Assembly (NCBI GenBank): GCA_025996865.1
Contig: BNTV01000023.1
Coordinates: forward strand, 1 to 46,069
Direction of reading: 5' to 3'
DNA: 46,069 nucleotides
DNA from: Bacteroidia bacterium
GTDB taxonomy: Bacteria > Bacteroidota > Bacteroidia > Bacteroidales > Azobacteroidaceae
A program made the translations under genes and the position numbers. Below the pieces are notes generated by a model that saw only the letters and a program-made list of their open reading frames with translations, ran no database searches and was not told where the DNA came from. The first letter of the stretch is position 1, and each line of letters opens with the position of its first letter. Below are positions 27,398 through 36,288 of the stretch, in pieces.

Positions 27398-28348
27398 TTA
27401 AATTTCTTCGGAAACAATATACCGGTTTCTGTCCGGAGAATTGCGCGTAATTAATTCTCCTATAAATCCGGCAAGAAATAGTTGCGTCCCTATTACCATA
27501 GATACCAATGAGATATGGAAATAGGGCGTATCTGTTAATAAAGGTGCGGGCGTTCCGTGATTTAAACAATATATTTTTATACTTCCGACAATCAAGATGG
27601 AAATGAATCCGACAAAAAACATTAAACTTCCGATTAATCCGAAGAAATGCATGGGTTTTTTCCCGAATTTTGATAAAAACCAAAGCGTAAACAAATCCAA
27701 ATAACCGTTGACAAAACGGTCGAGACCGAATTTGGTGTGGCCGTATTTTCTCGCCTGATGTTGTACCGTTTTCTCGCCGATTTTGGTATATCCTGCATTT
27801 TTTGCCAAGTAGGGAATCCAACGGTGCATGTCGTTGTAAACTTCTATATCCTTTACTACTTGCTTTTTATAGGCTTTCAGTCCGCAGTTGAAATCGTGCA
27901 GTTTGATACCGGAAAAAAGCCGGGCGGTTGCATTGAAAAGTTTGGTAGGCAACGTTTTACTTAACGGATCATGTCTTTTTTTCTTCCAACCGGAGACCAA
28001 TTGGTAATTTCCGTCGGCAATCATGCGGTAGAGTTCGGGAATTTCGTCGGGACTGTCCTGCAAATCGGCATCCATCGTGATAACGATGTCGCCTTTTGCT
28101 TTTTGGAAACCGTATTGCAAAGCCGGAGATTTTCCGTAATTCCGTCCGAAACGGATTCCTTTCACTTCTTCGGGATGAATTTGTTTGAGATCGGTGATGA
28201 CTTGCCATGAGTTGTCTTTACTGCCGTCGTCAACAAAAATGACTTCATAGCTGAAACTGTTTTCCCGCATCACTTTTTCAATCCACGCGTATAGTTCGGG
28301 AAGGGATTCTTCTTCGTTGAATAAAGGTATTATGATTGAAATATCCAT
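27398..28348 (-). CDS. GT2 glycosyltransferase, DPM1/GtrB-like with two C-terminal membrane helices
   Basis: 316 residues starting at MDISIIIPLFNEEESLPELY. GT-A fold motifs: VIFVDDGSKDNSW, the Asp-rich ITMDADLQDSPDEI (metal/nucleotide-sugar binding), DFNCGLKAYKKQV and WIPYLAKNAGY. Two membrane segments follow (FGLIGSLMFFVGFISILIVG and SLVSMVIGTQLFLAGFIGEL). Such enzymes move a sugar from a nucleotide donor to undecaprenyl phosphate. The start 26 codons further upstream would overlap the HepT gene and is unlikely. It begins 5 nt after the hepT stop. Confidence 0.92.
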   Translation of the reverse strand: MDISIIIPLFNEEESLPELYAWIEKVMRENSFSYEVIFVDDGSKDNSWQVITDLKQIHPEEVKGIRFGRNYGKSPALQYGFQKAKGDIVITMDADLQDSPDEIPELYRMIADGNYQLVSGWKKKRHDPLSKTLPTKLFNATARLFSGIKLHDFNCGLKAYKKQVVKDIEVYNDMHRWIPYLAKNAGYTKIGEKTVQHQARKYGHTKFGLDRFVNGYLDLFTLWFLSKFGKKPMHFFGLIGSLMFFVGFISILIVGSIKIYCLNHGTPAPLLTDTPYFHISLVSMVIGTQLFLAGFIGELITRNSPDRNRYIVSEEI

Positions 28349-28353
28349 AAATA

Positions 28354-28701
28354 TCAACTTTCGTTTTCGTATATTGTTTTTATTTGTTTCTTTAATTTTG
28401 GCAGATAATTTTTTACCGTATTCCAAACAATCTTATCTTCAGTTTGATAATAACCATGTACTAAAATATGTCGCATGGAAATAATATCACGCCATTCTAT
28501 TTCGGGATTTTGTTCACGAAATTCATTTGTCAGTTTGTAACTTGCTTCTCCAATAATTTCAACGCATTTTACGACAGCAAATCTGAGGATAGTATTTGTC
28601 TTATAGTATTCAAAACTAACATTTTCAGTAAATTCGAGCGCCTTGTCTATTGCATCAAGTATATGTTCTAATCTGCCTTTATTTTTAATTAAATCTCTCA
28701 T
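28354..28701 (-). CDS. hepT: HepT-like toxin (DUF86, HEPN RNase family)
   Basis: 115 residues, all-helical. The HEPN R-x4-6-H motif is present as MRHILVHGYYQTEDKIVW, preceded by EIGEASYKLTNEFR, both typical of HepT. HepT is the toxin of the HepT/MntA system; its partner AMPylates a Tyr near the HEPN motif (Y in HGYY here). It overlaps the upstream mntA gene by 17 nt, a translational-coupling arrangement usual for the pair. Confidence 0.88.
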   Translation of the reverse strand: MRDLIKNKGRLEHILDAIDKALEFTENVSFEYYKTNTILRFAVVKCVEIIGEASYKLTNEFREQNPEIEWRDIISMRHILVHGYYQTEDKIVWNTVKNYLPKLKKQIKTIYENES

Positions 28702-28981
28702 ATACTAAAATTTTATCGCGCTCCGCCGAATCTTGTGCGAATTTATACAAACAACCTTCTTGCACCAAATCCACTTTTTTATGCAAATAATCTTCCAAAT
28801 TATTCATTATTTTCGCATAATCAATCAGAGTTATAACTGCCTCTTTATTAAATCGAACAAGAATATCAATGTCACTTTTGCGTGTTTGTTCTCCACGCGC
28901 ATACGAACCGAATACCCATGCCTTTTCGACAGGATAAGCAGGAAAAAAGTTCTGCAATTTTTTAATAAGTGTTCGTTGCAT
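28685..28981 (-). CDS. mntA: MntA-like nucleotidyltransferase antitoxin
   Basis: About 98 residues with the minimal nucleotidyltransferase motif AWVFGSYARGEQTRKSDIDI (GSxARG...DxD) and a later VDLVQEGCLYKF. Known MntA antitoxins transfer AMP to HepT. An upstream TTG start at 29011 would lie inside the TACCTTTG promoter box (29016-29009), so the ATG at 28981 is the likely start, 28 nt downstream of that box. It is divergent from rpsO. Confidence 0.88.
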   Translation of the reverse strand: MQRTLIKKLQNFFPAYPVEKAWVFGSYARGEQTRKSDIDILVRFNKEAVITLIDYAKIMNNLEDYLHKKVDLVQEGCLYKFAQDSAERDKILVYERFN

Positions 28982-29008
28982 TGCTTTGCAATTTTTTTGT
29001 TTCTGTTG

Positions 29009-29016
29009 CAAAGGTA
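29009..29016 (-). promoter_or_regulatory. -7 box for mntA-hepT
   Basis: The minus strand reads TACCTTTG, identical to the rpsO box on the other strand 32 nt away. The two divergent promoters thus form a GGTAC/GTACC mirrored pair in a very AT-rich spacer. Confidence 0.6.
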
Positions 29017-29047
29017 CAAATTATTTTTTATTTTCGATTCTTTTTCG

Positions 29048-29055
29048 TACCTTTG
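29048..29055 (+). promoter_or_regulatory. -7 box of rpsO
   Basis: TACCTTTG, 39 nt before the rpsO ATG. Confidence 0.65.
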
Positions 29056-29094
29056 CGACTCAATTTTTACAAACAAATTAAACAATTCGTAATC

Positions 29095-29364
29095 ATGTAT
29101 TTAGATTCTGAAAAGAAGAAAGAAATCTTTGCAAAGTACGGAAAGTCTAACACTGATACCGGTTCTTCCGAAGGACAGATAGCATTGTTTTCCTACCGTA
29201 TTTCGCATTTAACTGAACATCTCAAGTTAAATCAAAAAGATTATAGCACGGAAAGATCCTTGAAAATGTTGGTTGGTAAACGTCGCCGGTTGTTGGACTA
29301 TCTGAAAGACCGGGATATTGATCGGTATCGCGCTATCATCAAGGAATTAGGTATTAGAAAGTAA
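29095..29364 (+). CDS. rpsO: 30S ribosomal protein S15
   Basis: 89 residues with the S15 pattern: FAKYGKSNTDTGSSEGQIAL, LTEHLKLNQKDYSTERSLKM, LVGKRRRLLDYLKDRDIDRY. Binds 16S rRNA at the central-domain junction. The start at MYLDSEKKKE agrees with family length; longer upstream frames run through the promoter and are discarded. Confidence 0.98.
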   Translation: MYLDSEKKKEIFAKYGKSNTDTGSSEGQIALFSYRISHLTEHLKLNQKDYSTERSLKMLVGKRRRLLDYLKDRDIDRYRAIIKELGIRK

Positions 29365-29384
29365 TAGACGTTTTGCGACGTCAT

Positions 29385-29456
29385 TGCGAGGACAAAGCCC
29401 GAAGCAATCCATTGATTTTATTTGGATTACTTCGGGCTTCGTTTATGCAATGAGAG
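29385..29456. repeat. dispersed palindrome / possible rpsO terminator
   Basis: TCATTGCGAGGACAAAGCCC then GAAGCAATCC on the left pairs with GGATTACTTCGGGCTTCG then a TGCAATGA end on the right, with an AT-rich loop of about 15 nt. The left arm is a near match to the unit at 2155-2185. It lies between the convergent rpsO and hexokinase genes and could terminate both. Confidence 0.7.
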
Positions 29457-29462
29457 CAGGAT

Positions 29463-30695
29463 TCAAGACAAAGCGGCAATCGCCGAACCAATCAGATTGG
29501 CATTGGCTGATTTTTCCACATGGATAGTAATATCGCCGTGTCCGGATTCTTTCAAAAGAAGATTCAACTGGTCTAAAACCAAGTCTTTATAACTCTTAAA
29601 CTTAACGTTTTTCTGACCTTTTTGGTCTTCACTCCAGAAGAGGCTGCCTTCGGCCGTCAGACGAACATCTGTAATCGCCGTTTCGTAGGAAGCAATCAAT
29701 TGTAGAATCAAACCGGCTAAAGAGGCCGCAACTAACTTGGCTGCTCTTTCGTAAACCCAAAACGCAGCTTGCACGTATTTTTCTTTGTACATGTCGGGAT
29801 AACTCATGATCCGCGTTAATTTTTCGGCATCGAAATTGGCTTCAAATTCTTCGCAAGAAAAGATAAATTCCAAAAGCCGTCCGAGATACATACCGGAAAT
29901 GGCCTTTTCGAATCGTTGTTTACCCGGCGTATCCGAATATTTGTCTATTTTATCGTCAATTACCGTCAAGAAAGGTGGATAAAAATTCCCGGATTCAAGA
30001 TTTACCGGAATCAATCCCTTTTGTTTATAATTGGAATTTAATTTGGGTATTTTGTCCGTAGGGAAAAATGGAGCCATGTTGGTTCCCGTACCGACAATCA
30101 GGCCGATGTGCGCTTGCGAAGTTTTGTCGGTCAGTCCGGCAAACAGGCTGGCCACCGTGTCGTTAATCACTTTGATTCCTGTGAAATTCGCCGATTTGAT
30201 GTGTTCGTTCAGATATTTCATCAGCGATTCTCCGACAAGTTCCTTTTCCATGCCTTTGAGGGTGACACCTTTTGTCCAGTGAAGCAATTCGGCGTCTCCC
30301 TCCAGCGTCGATTCGCAAGGATAAGAGAAACAGTAGCCGATTGATTTTACGCCTTCCAGATTGAGGGAGGAAATCAGATTGGCCATTTCGGCATAAAGTT
30401 CTTCCTTGCTTTTCCCTGCGGGCGCTTTCATGACATATTCCAGATTTTTTTTCACGCCTTCGTGAACGATAGGTGTTTCACCGGTAAAGTCCACTACGGT
30501 GGCTCTGAAATTGGTTCCGCCCAAATCGAGGACAAGCACTTTTTCCTTCGGCATGTTTGTTTTCGGAATGATGTAAGTCGGGAGACAACGGATTTCTTTC
30601 CCGTTTTCCTGAAGTCCTTCACTGATTTTTGTTTGTAGCGTTTCGGCAATTTTTTTCAATTGACCGGTTGATAGTTCAAAAATATTATTTTCCAT
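29463..30695 (-). CDS. hexokinase (eukaryotic-type fold)
   Basis: 410 residues of the hexokinase family: phosphate-1 motif LVLDLGGTNFRATVVDF, sugar-binding segment GYCFSYPCES...LLHWTKGV, catalytic-Asp region KVINDTVASLFAG, IGLIVGTGTNMAPFF and adenosine motif LTAEGSLFWSE. It phosphorylates glucose and perhaps mannose at C6, feeding glycolysis with sugars released by systems such as the PUL upstream. Bacteroidetes use this eukaryote-like family rather than the ROK or Glk type. It is single, on the minus strand, divergent from the GH5 gene; TATCTTTA about 30 nt upstream is a near-match -7 box. Confidence 0.93.
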   Translation of the reverse strand: MENNIFELSTGQLKKIAETLQTKISEGLQENGKEIRCLPTYIIPKTNMPKEKVLVLDLGGTNFRATVVDFTGETPIVHEGVKKNLEYVMKAPAGKSKEELYAEMANLISSLNLEGVKSIGYCFSYPCESTLEGDAELLHWTKGVTLKGMEKELVGESLMKYLNEHIKSANFTGIKVINDTVASLFAGLTDKTSQAHIGLIVGTGTNMAPFFPTDKIPKLNSNYKQKGLIPVNLESGNFYPPFLTVIDDKIDKYSDTPGKQRFEKAISGMYLGRLLEFIFSCEEFEANFDAEKLTRIMSYPDMYKEKYVQAAFWVYERAAKLVAASLAGLILQLIASYETAITDVRLTAEGSLFWSEDQKGQKNVKFKSYKDLVLDQLNLLLKESGHGDITIHVEKSANANLIGSAIAALS

Positions 30696-30804
30696 GTTGT
30701 AATATAGATTATTTAAAAATTATGTAAAGATAAAACTTTTTTTGAATAGTTCAAAAAAAATTTTATCCCAAATGCACCCTATTTTTTATTTAAACAATAT
30801 TTGT

Positions 30805-30812
30805 TACATTTG
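30805..30812 (+). promoter_or_regulatory. -7 box of the GH5 gene
   Basis: TACATTTG, 25 nt before the chosen ATG (30838). It supports that start over the upstream in-frame start at 30742. Confidence 0.55.
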
Positions 30813-30837
30813 TCACAAATTTAACAATCTGTGTCTC

Positions 30838-31890
30838 ATGAGAATTTATGTATTTTTGTTCGGCTTACTGTTGCCATTATTTTGTCAAAACAGTAAAGCA
30901 AAGGATTTTAAAATTAATAATGGCGTAAATATCAGTCATTGGTTATCGCAAAGTAATAAACGGGGTGAAGAACGCGCCAACTATTTTACGCGCGACGATG
31001 TGGCGCTTCTTGCCGGTCTCGGATACGATCATCTTCGCATTCCGATTGACGAGGAGCAAATGTTTGACCCCAACGGCGCAAAAGAGCCGGAGGCTTTTCG
31101 TTTGCTGCACAATGCTTTGGGTTGGTGCGCCGAGTTCAATCTCCGGGCAGTGGTTGATTTACATATTCTTCGCTCCCATCATTTTAATGACGCGGTAAAA
31201 CCTTTATTCACCGATACGCTCGCACAAAATCAATTTTACGATTGTTGGCGTAAATTATCGGACGAATTGAAAAAATACCCCGATTATAAGGTGGCTTACG
31301 AATTGATGAACGAACCTGTAGCCGATGAACCTGAAATCTGGAATGTGATTGTGAATCGTTGCATTTCGGTTGTCCGGGCTTCAGAACCCAAACGCACTAT
31401 TATCGTAGGTTCAAATCGTTGGCAAAACTATAACACAGTGAAAGACTTGCGCTTACCGGCTAAGGACCCGCATATTATGATTAGTTTTCATTATTATGAG
31501 CCTTTTCCGCTTACGCATTACCAGGCAGGTTGGATGAGTTTGAAAAGTCTTTCCGTTCCGGTTCATTATCCGGGAAAACCGGTTGCCGAAAAGGATGAAA
31601 AAGCGATAAACGATGTAGGTTACCAAAATAAAACCTACAATATTGATGTGATTGAAAGTCATTTCAAACAAGTGACGGATGTTGCCAAAAAATATAAACT
31701 GAAAGTTTATTGCGGGGAATACGGTTGTATCAACAATGCGCCGGCCGATGATAAAGTCCGCTGGTTCAGGGATATGAATATTCTGTTCAAGAAATATGGA
31801 ATTGCTCGCGCCAATTGGGATTATAAAGGGAGTTTCGCGATTGTGCGGGAAGGGATTCCGCAGGAAGATATGATTCGAGCCATTTTTTAG
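30838..31890 (+). CDS. GH5 family glycoside hydrolase (cellulase-like), secreted
   Basis: 350 residues: signal peptide (MRIYVFLFGLLLPLFCQ; the Cys could serve as a lipobox), then a TIM barrel with GH5 features: INNGVNISHWL, YDHLRIPIDEEQM, acid/base Glu159 in YELMNEPV, the HYYEPF segment and nucleophile Glu294 in VYCGEYGC, then NWDYKGSFAI. Both catalytic Glu are present, so an active beta-glycanase is expected (endo-beta-1,4-glucanase, or another beta-linked glycan). It stands alone, divergent from hexokinase and away from any SusC/D genes. Confidence 0.92.
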   Translation: MRIYVFLFGLLLPLFCQNSKAKDFKINNGVNISHWLSQSNKRGEERANYFTRDDVALLAGLGYDHLRIPIDEEQMFDPNGAKEPEAFRLLHNALGWCAEFNLRAVVDLHILRSHHFNDAVKPLFTDTLAQNQFYDCWRKLSDELKKYPDYKVAYELMNEPVADEPEIWNVIVNRCISVVRASEPKRTIIVGSNRWQNYNTVKDLRLPAKDPHIMISFHYYEPFPLTHYQAGWMSLKSLSVPVHYPGKPVAEKDEKAINDVGYQNKTYNIDVIESHFKQVTDVAKKYKLKVYCGEYGCINNAPADDKVRWFRDMNILFKKYGIARANWDYKGSFAIVREGIPQEDMIRAIF

Positions 31891-31950
31891 ACAAATATAT
31901 TTCAAAGGTACAATAAGAGGCTAATTTGTATCATATAGCACTTTTGTATT

Positions 31951-31980
31951 TTGCCAATTCCCCAAAATAACCTATTTTTG
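31951..31980 (+). promoter_or_regulatory. canonical promoter of the AlbA/Schlafen-type gene
   Basis: TTTTG ending at 31953, 19 nt, TATTTTTG (31973-31980), 20 nt before the ATG. Confidence 0.75.
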
Positions 31981-32000
31981 CACTATCAAATAATTCCACA

Positions 32001-33449
32001 ATGCAGATAGCGCAATTAATCTCATTAATCAACGATTTAAAATCTCAACCCAAAGAAAACGAATGGATTGAGTTCAAACATAATTTTCATTCTCTGGAAG
32101 AAATCGGAGAACGAATTTCTGCATTGTCAAACGCGGCGCGTATTCATAATCAAACATTCGGATATTTGGTTTTCGGCATTGAAAACGAAACACATCAAGT
32201 GTTAGGAACGGATTTAAAAGCCAAAAGTTATAAAAAGGGAAATGAAGAATTGGAACATTGGCTTGTCTCACGATTGAATCCGCGTATTGATTTTACAATA
32301 TACGAATTTGATTATGAGGAAGGCAAACATATTTCTCTGTTTATTATCCCCGCTGCAAAAAATCGTCCTGTATTATTTTTGCATCAAGCCTATATCCGTG
32401 TAGGAAGCATCACAAGAAAATTGGTTGATTTTGAAGAAAAAGAACGTAAGATTTGGCAAAACACCGACTATCAATTAGAAGACGACATCGCAAAATCTAA
32501 ACTTTCTTCATCAGAAGTAATTGCTTTGTTAAGCACAGAAACTTATTTTGAATTGCTGAAAATTCCATACCCAAGCAATCAAGCAGGCGTGATTGAAAAA
32601 TTTCTATCCGAACAGTTGATAATCAAGGAAAATGCAAGTTATTCCATTACAAAATTAGGGGCAATACTGTTTGCTAAAAATCTGAATGATTTTGACAGCC
32701 TTTCCCGAAAAGCCGTTCGTGTCATTGTTTACAAAGGAAAGGGAAAAACCGAAACGGAAAGAGAACAAATTTTCACGAAAGGTTATTGTGTAGGCTTTGA
32801 AAGTATGATGGACTGGATAAACGGACAGCTACCTGCAAACGAGATAATAAGCAGAGCATTGCGCATCAATCAACGAGCCTATCCCGAAGTTTCCATTCGC
32901 GAGTTAACCGCAAATTGCATTATCCACCAAAATTTTGAGGAAAAAGGTTTTCCAATGATTGAGATTTATTCCGATCGCGTCGCTATATCCAATCCGGGAC
33001 AGCCGCTGATTGTTCCGGAACGCTTTATTGACGAATATATTTCCCGAAACGAAAAGATGGCGGATTTAATGCGCCGGGCAAATCTTTGTGAAGAAAAAGG
33101 CAGCGGTATGGATAAAGTCATATTTAACAATGAACAATATCATTTACCGCCTATCAACATTCTGGTTGATGAGTTCAGGACAACGGTAACGATATACGCC
33201 TATCAAAAACTTTCTGAAATGAGCCGTAAAGACAAGATAAGTGCCTGTTATCAACATTGTTGCCTTCGTTACATGCAAAATGAAAAGATGACTAACCAAA
33301 GTTTGCGTGAACGGTTTGAGGTGGAAGAAAAAAATTATCCTATGGTTTCGCGTATTATTAAAGAAACTATAAATGCAGATTTCATAAAATATGAAGCCCC
33401 GGACAATATTTCAAAAAAATATTCCAGATATATTCCTTTTTGGGGATAA
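32001..33449 (+). CDS. AlbA_2/Schlafen-type putative DNA-binding and ATP-binding protein
   Basis: 482 residues. N-terminal AlbA_2 (Schlafen-type) domain at ~15-150 (ENEWIEFKHNFHSLEEIGER, FGYLVFGIENETH, QAYIRVGSITRKL). A GHKL-like ATPase segment follows at ~290-390 (SIRELTANCIIHQNFEEKGF, IEIYSDRVAISNPGQPL, CEEKGSGMDKVIF), then a C-terminal winged-helix-like region (EKMTNQSLRERFEVEEKNYP). Proteins of this architecture are annotated as putative transcriptional regulators or RloA-like proteins, and some sit in defence islands. The role here is unknown; it has its own promoter and no operon partner. Confidence 0.85.
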   Translation: MQIAQLISLINDLKSQPKENEWIEFKHNFHSLEEIGERISALSNAARIHNQTFGYLVFGIENETHQVLGTDLKAKSYKKGNEELEHWLVSRLNPRIDFTIYEFDYEEGKHISLFIIPAAKNRPVLFLHQAYIRVGSITRKLVDFEEKERKIWQNTDYQLEDDIAKSKLSSSEVIALLSTETYFELLKIPYPSNQAGVIEKFLSEQLIIKENASYSITKLGAILFAKNLNDFDSLSRKAVRVIVYKGKGKTETEREQIFTKGYCVGFESMMDWINGQLPANEIISRALRINQRAYPEVSIRELTANCIIHQNFEEKGFPMIEIYSDRVAISNPGQPLIVPERFIDEYISRNEKMADLMRRANLCEEKGSGMDKVIFNNEQYHLPPINILVDEFRTTVTIYAYQKLSEMSRKDKISACYQHCCLRYMQNEKMTNQSLRERFEVEEKNYPMVSRIIKETINADFIKYEAPDNISKKYSRYIPFWG

Positions 33450-33451
33450 TC

Positions 33452-33534
33452 TTATGTAACGGTTATGTAACTGTGAGGCTATCTTCAAGAATTAAAATAT
33501 TGATAATCAATAATATTTTATGTAACGGTTATGT
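33452..33534. repeat. 17-nt direct repeats flanking an AT palindrome
   Basis: TTATGTAACGGTTATGT occurs at 33452-33468 and again at 33518-33534. Between them lies an AAATATTGAT / ATCAATAATATTT palindrome. It lies directly after the AlbA-type gene in a 314-nt gap before aspartokinase. The role is unknown: operator, recombination site or relic. Confidence 0.6.
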
Positions 33535-33673
33535 GATTCTTACAGAAATTCAGTAATCGTTGTATATGATCCAAAATATTTACTACTTTTGCCTTTGAAT
33601 TATTTGAAACAGTGGAAAAATACAGTAAACGGAAACAATTCGCTCATTTCTAAATCGTTACCCATTTACACTT

Positions 33674-33704
33674 TTCTTTTAAGCAAAAACTTGCTTTTTA
33701 AGAA
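33674..33704 (+). promoter_or_regulatory. hairpin upstream of the lysine operon promoter
   Basis: TTCTTTTAAGCAA and TTGCTTTTTAAGAA form an imperfect stem around AAAC, 19 nt upstream of the TATCTTTG box. It could be a terminator for the preceding gene or an operator for lysC-lysA. No lysine riboswitch was recognised. Confidence 0.4.
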
Positions 33705-33723
33705 ATTGAAAAAGAATTTTTCG

Positions 33724-33731
33724 TATCTTTG
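33724..33731 (+). promoter_or_regulatory. -7 box of the lysC-lysA operon
   Basis: TATCTTTG, 32 nt before the ATG. The -33 element is unclear (TTG at 33706, spacing 15). Confidence 0.6.
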
Positions 33732-33763
33732 CAAATTATTATTAATTTGAACAAATTAATCGC

Positions 33764-35077
33764 ATGAAAGTCTTAAAATTCGGAGGTACATCCATCGCTT
33801 CTGCGTCCCAAATGAAGGAAGTAGTCCGGTTGGTTCGGAAAGGGAAGAAGAATATTATCGTCTTTTCCGCGTTGGCCGGCATGACTAACCGGTTGATCGA
33901 AATTGCCGATTATCTCTACAAAAAAAATCCCGATGGAGCGAATGAAATCATCAATCTCCTGGAATCGGATTATCTGAATCTAACCGCCGAACTTTATGCC
34001 ACTCAACCCTATATCGAAAAAGCACAGGAAATATTAAAAGAACATTTTAATGAGATCCGGACTTTCACGAAAGATTTGTTTACTTTATTCGAAGAAAAAG
34101 TGATTCTGGCTCAGGGTGAACTGATTTCTTCCGCAATGATGTGTTTATTGCTTGAAGAACAAAAAGTGAATGTCGCTGCGATTCCGGCTTTGGATTTCAT
34201 GCGAACAGACAAAAATTCCGAACCGGATCCGGTATATATCCGCGAAAAGCTGCATCAACTCTTGGAAACCAATCTTGATAGCGATATTTATGTTACCCAA
34301 GGTTACATCTGCCGGAATGCCTACGGAGAAATCGACAACATGGGACGGCACGGCAGCGACCTCACCGCTTCGTTAATCGGTGTAGCCGTTCAGGCAGAGG
34401 AAATTCAAATCTGGTCGGACATGGACATCATGCAAAACAACGATCCGCAATATGTGAGCCGCACCACTCCCGTCAACCGCCTGGAATTTGAAGAAGCGGC
34501 CGAATTGGCGTATTTCGGCGCAAGAATATTGCATCCGACTTGCATTTTGCCCGCCAAACTCAACAATATACCTGTCCGCTTGCTGAATACCGCACATCCG
34601 GAAGGTCCCGGAACTTTGATTTCCAATCAATTGGACAAGGGAAAAATCAAGGCGGTTGCAGCCAAAGATGACATCACTTCCATCCGAATCAAATCGGGAC
34701 GCATGTTGTTGGCTTACGGTTTTTTACGCAAAGTCTTCGAGATTTTTGAAAACAACCGGACGCCCATCGACATGGTGGTCACTTCCGAAGTAGGCGTTTC
34801 TGTAACCATCGACCAGACGAAACATCTTCCCGAAATCCTCGACGATTTGAAAAAATACGGAACCGTTTCCGTCAGCCGTAACATGACCATTATTTGCGTA
34901 GTCGGCGATTTGGACTGGAGTAATCTGGGTTTCGAATCCAAAGCCGTGAACGCACTCAAAGACATTCCGGTACAAATGATTTCTTACGGCGGAAGCAATT
35001 ACAATATTTCTTTCCTGATTGATTCCAAAGATAAGAAACAGGCTTTGCAGGCTTTGAGCGACAACTTGTTTGATTAA
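33764..35077 (+). CDS. lysC: aspartate kinase
   Basis: 437 residues: kinase N-terminus MKVLKFGGTSIASASQMKEV, the IIVFSALAGMTNRLIE strand, and MGRHGSDLTASLIGVAV as the nucleotide-binding GRGGSDLTA equivalent with His in place of the first GG residue; IQIWSDMDIMQNNDPQYV binds aspartate. C-terminal ACT domains (VTSEVGVSVTID; MTIICVVGDL) carry feedback control. It makes aspartyl phosphate for lysine/DAP, threonine and methionine synthesis. It is monofunctional (not fused to homoserine dehydrogenase) and directly precedes lysA, so it is probably the lysine/DAP isoform. Confidence 0.94.
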   Translation: MKVLKFGGTSIASASQMKEVVRLVRKGKKNIIVFSALAGMTNRLIEIADYLYKKNPDGANEIINLLESDYLNLTAELYATQPYIEKAQEILKEHFNEIRTFTKDLFTLFEEKVILAQGELISSAMMCLLLEEQKVNVAAIPALDFMRTDKNSEPDPVYIREKLHQLLETNLDSDIYVTQGYICRNAYGEIDNMGRHGSDLTASLIGVAVQAEEIQIWSDMDIMQNNDPQYVSRTTPVNRLEFEEAAELAYFGARILHPTCILPAKLNNIPVRLLNTAHPEGPGTLISNQLDKGKIKAVAAKDDITSIRIKSGRMLLAYGFLRKVFEIFENNRTPIDMVVTSEVGVSVTIDQTKHLPEILDDLKKYGTVSVSRNMTIICVVGDLDWSNLGFESKAVNALKDIPVQMISYGGSNYNISFLIDSKDKKQALQALSDNLFD

Positions 35078-35106
35078 ATAAATTATTGATTAACAAATAT
35101 ATAAAA

Positions 35107-36267
35107 ATGAAGCAACAATTCCCATTGGAGAAATTCAAGCAATTACAAACACCGTTTTATTATTATGATATGGATGTTTTGGAAAAAACATTGGAAGCCG
35201 TTACAAATGAAGCAAATAAACACAATTATCATATTCATTATGCAGTGAAAGCCAATGCGAATCCGCGCATCTTGTCGGTAATCAGTAAAGCCGGACTCGG
35301 AGCCGATTGCGTGAGCGGAGGAGAAATCCAAGCTGCACTGAAAGCCGGTTTTCCCGCGGAAAAGATTGTATTTGCCGGAGTGGGGAAAGCGGATTGGGAA
35401 ATCAATCTCGGATTGGACGAAAATATTTCCTGTTTTAACGTGGAATCCATTCCCGAATTGGAAGTAATCGGCGAATTAGCCGCAGCGAAAGGTAAAGTTG
35501 CCCGAATAGCGATACGAATCAATCCCGAAGTGGACGCGCATACACATCACCATATTACAACGGGAACCAAAGAAGATAAATTCGGAATTAACATCGAACA
35601 GATAGATAAGGTTATAGACAAGATAGATTCGTTCTCATCCTTAAAATTAACCGGAATGCATTTCCATATCGGTTCCCAAATCACAGAAATGGAACCGTTT
35701 GCAGGACTTTTTGTAAAGGCTGTTGAACTGGAACGCTATTTGTCGCAACGCCGGATTTTCTTGGAGAACATCAATTTCGGAGGTGGATTAGGCATTGATT
35801 ATAAACATCCCGACAGTAATCCTGTCCCCGATTTCAAAGCCTGGTTCGAAATTTTCCGTAAATATTTTCCGGCAAGGCCCGGTCAACAAGTTCATTTCGA
35901 ACCCGGACGTTCGATTGTCGGACAATGCGGCTCGTTGATTTCCAAGGTTTTGTACGTAAAAGAAGGCGTTTTCAAAAGATTCGTTGTGCTTGACGCCGGT
36001 TTTACCGAATTGATTCGGCCGGCTTTTTACGACGCTTATCACGAAATCGAAAATCTTTCGTCCGACGAGACGCAGGATATTTACGACGTGGTGGGACCTA
36101 TCTGTGAATCGTCCGATATTTTTGCTAAAGCGTGTAAACTAAATAAAGCTCACAGGGGAGATTATATTGCACTCCGATCGGCAGGCGCTTACGGGGAAGT
36201 TATGGCAATGCAATACAATTGCCGGAAATTGCCGGGGGTTTATTTTTCAGATTCGATAGAAATTTGA
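35107..36267 (+). CDS. lysA: diaminopimelate decarboxylase
   Basis: Last step of lysine synthesis, PLP-dependent. The alanine-racemase-like barrel carries the Schiff-base lysine in HYAVKANANPRILSVISKAG, then GADCVSGGEIQAALKAG, GMHFHIGSQIT, INFGGGLGIDYKHP and EPGRSIVGQCGSLISKVLYV; the active-site Cys of the C-terminal domain is in VGPICESSDIFAKA. The length (386) is slightly below other LysA proteins but all key motifs are present. The ATG at 35107 is chosen; an upstream TTG start would add seven residues. Confidence 0.95.
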   Translation: MKQQFPLEKFKQLQTPFYYYDMDVLEKTLEAVTNEANKHNYHIHYAVKANANPRILSVISKAGLGADCVSGGEIQAALKAGFPAEKIVFAGVGKADWEINLGLDENISCFNVESIPELEVIGELAAAKGKVARIAIRINPEVDAHTHHHITTGTKEDKFGINIEQIDKVIDKIDSFSSLKLTGMHFHIGSQITEMEPFAGLFVKAVELERYLSQRRIFLENINFGGGLGIDYKHPDSNPVPDFKAWFEIFRKYFPARPGQQVHFEPGRSIVGQCGSLISKVLYVKEGVFKRFVVLDAGFTELIRPAFYDAYHEIENLSSDETQDIYDVVGPICESSDIFAKACKLNKAHRGDYIALRSAGAYGEVMAMQYNCRKLPGVYFSDSIEI

Positions 36268-36288
36268 TAGAAATTAAAAATAGATAAC

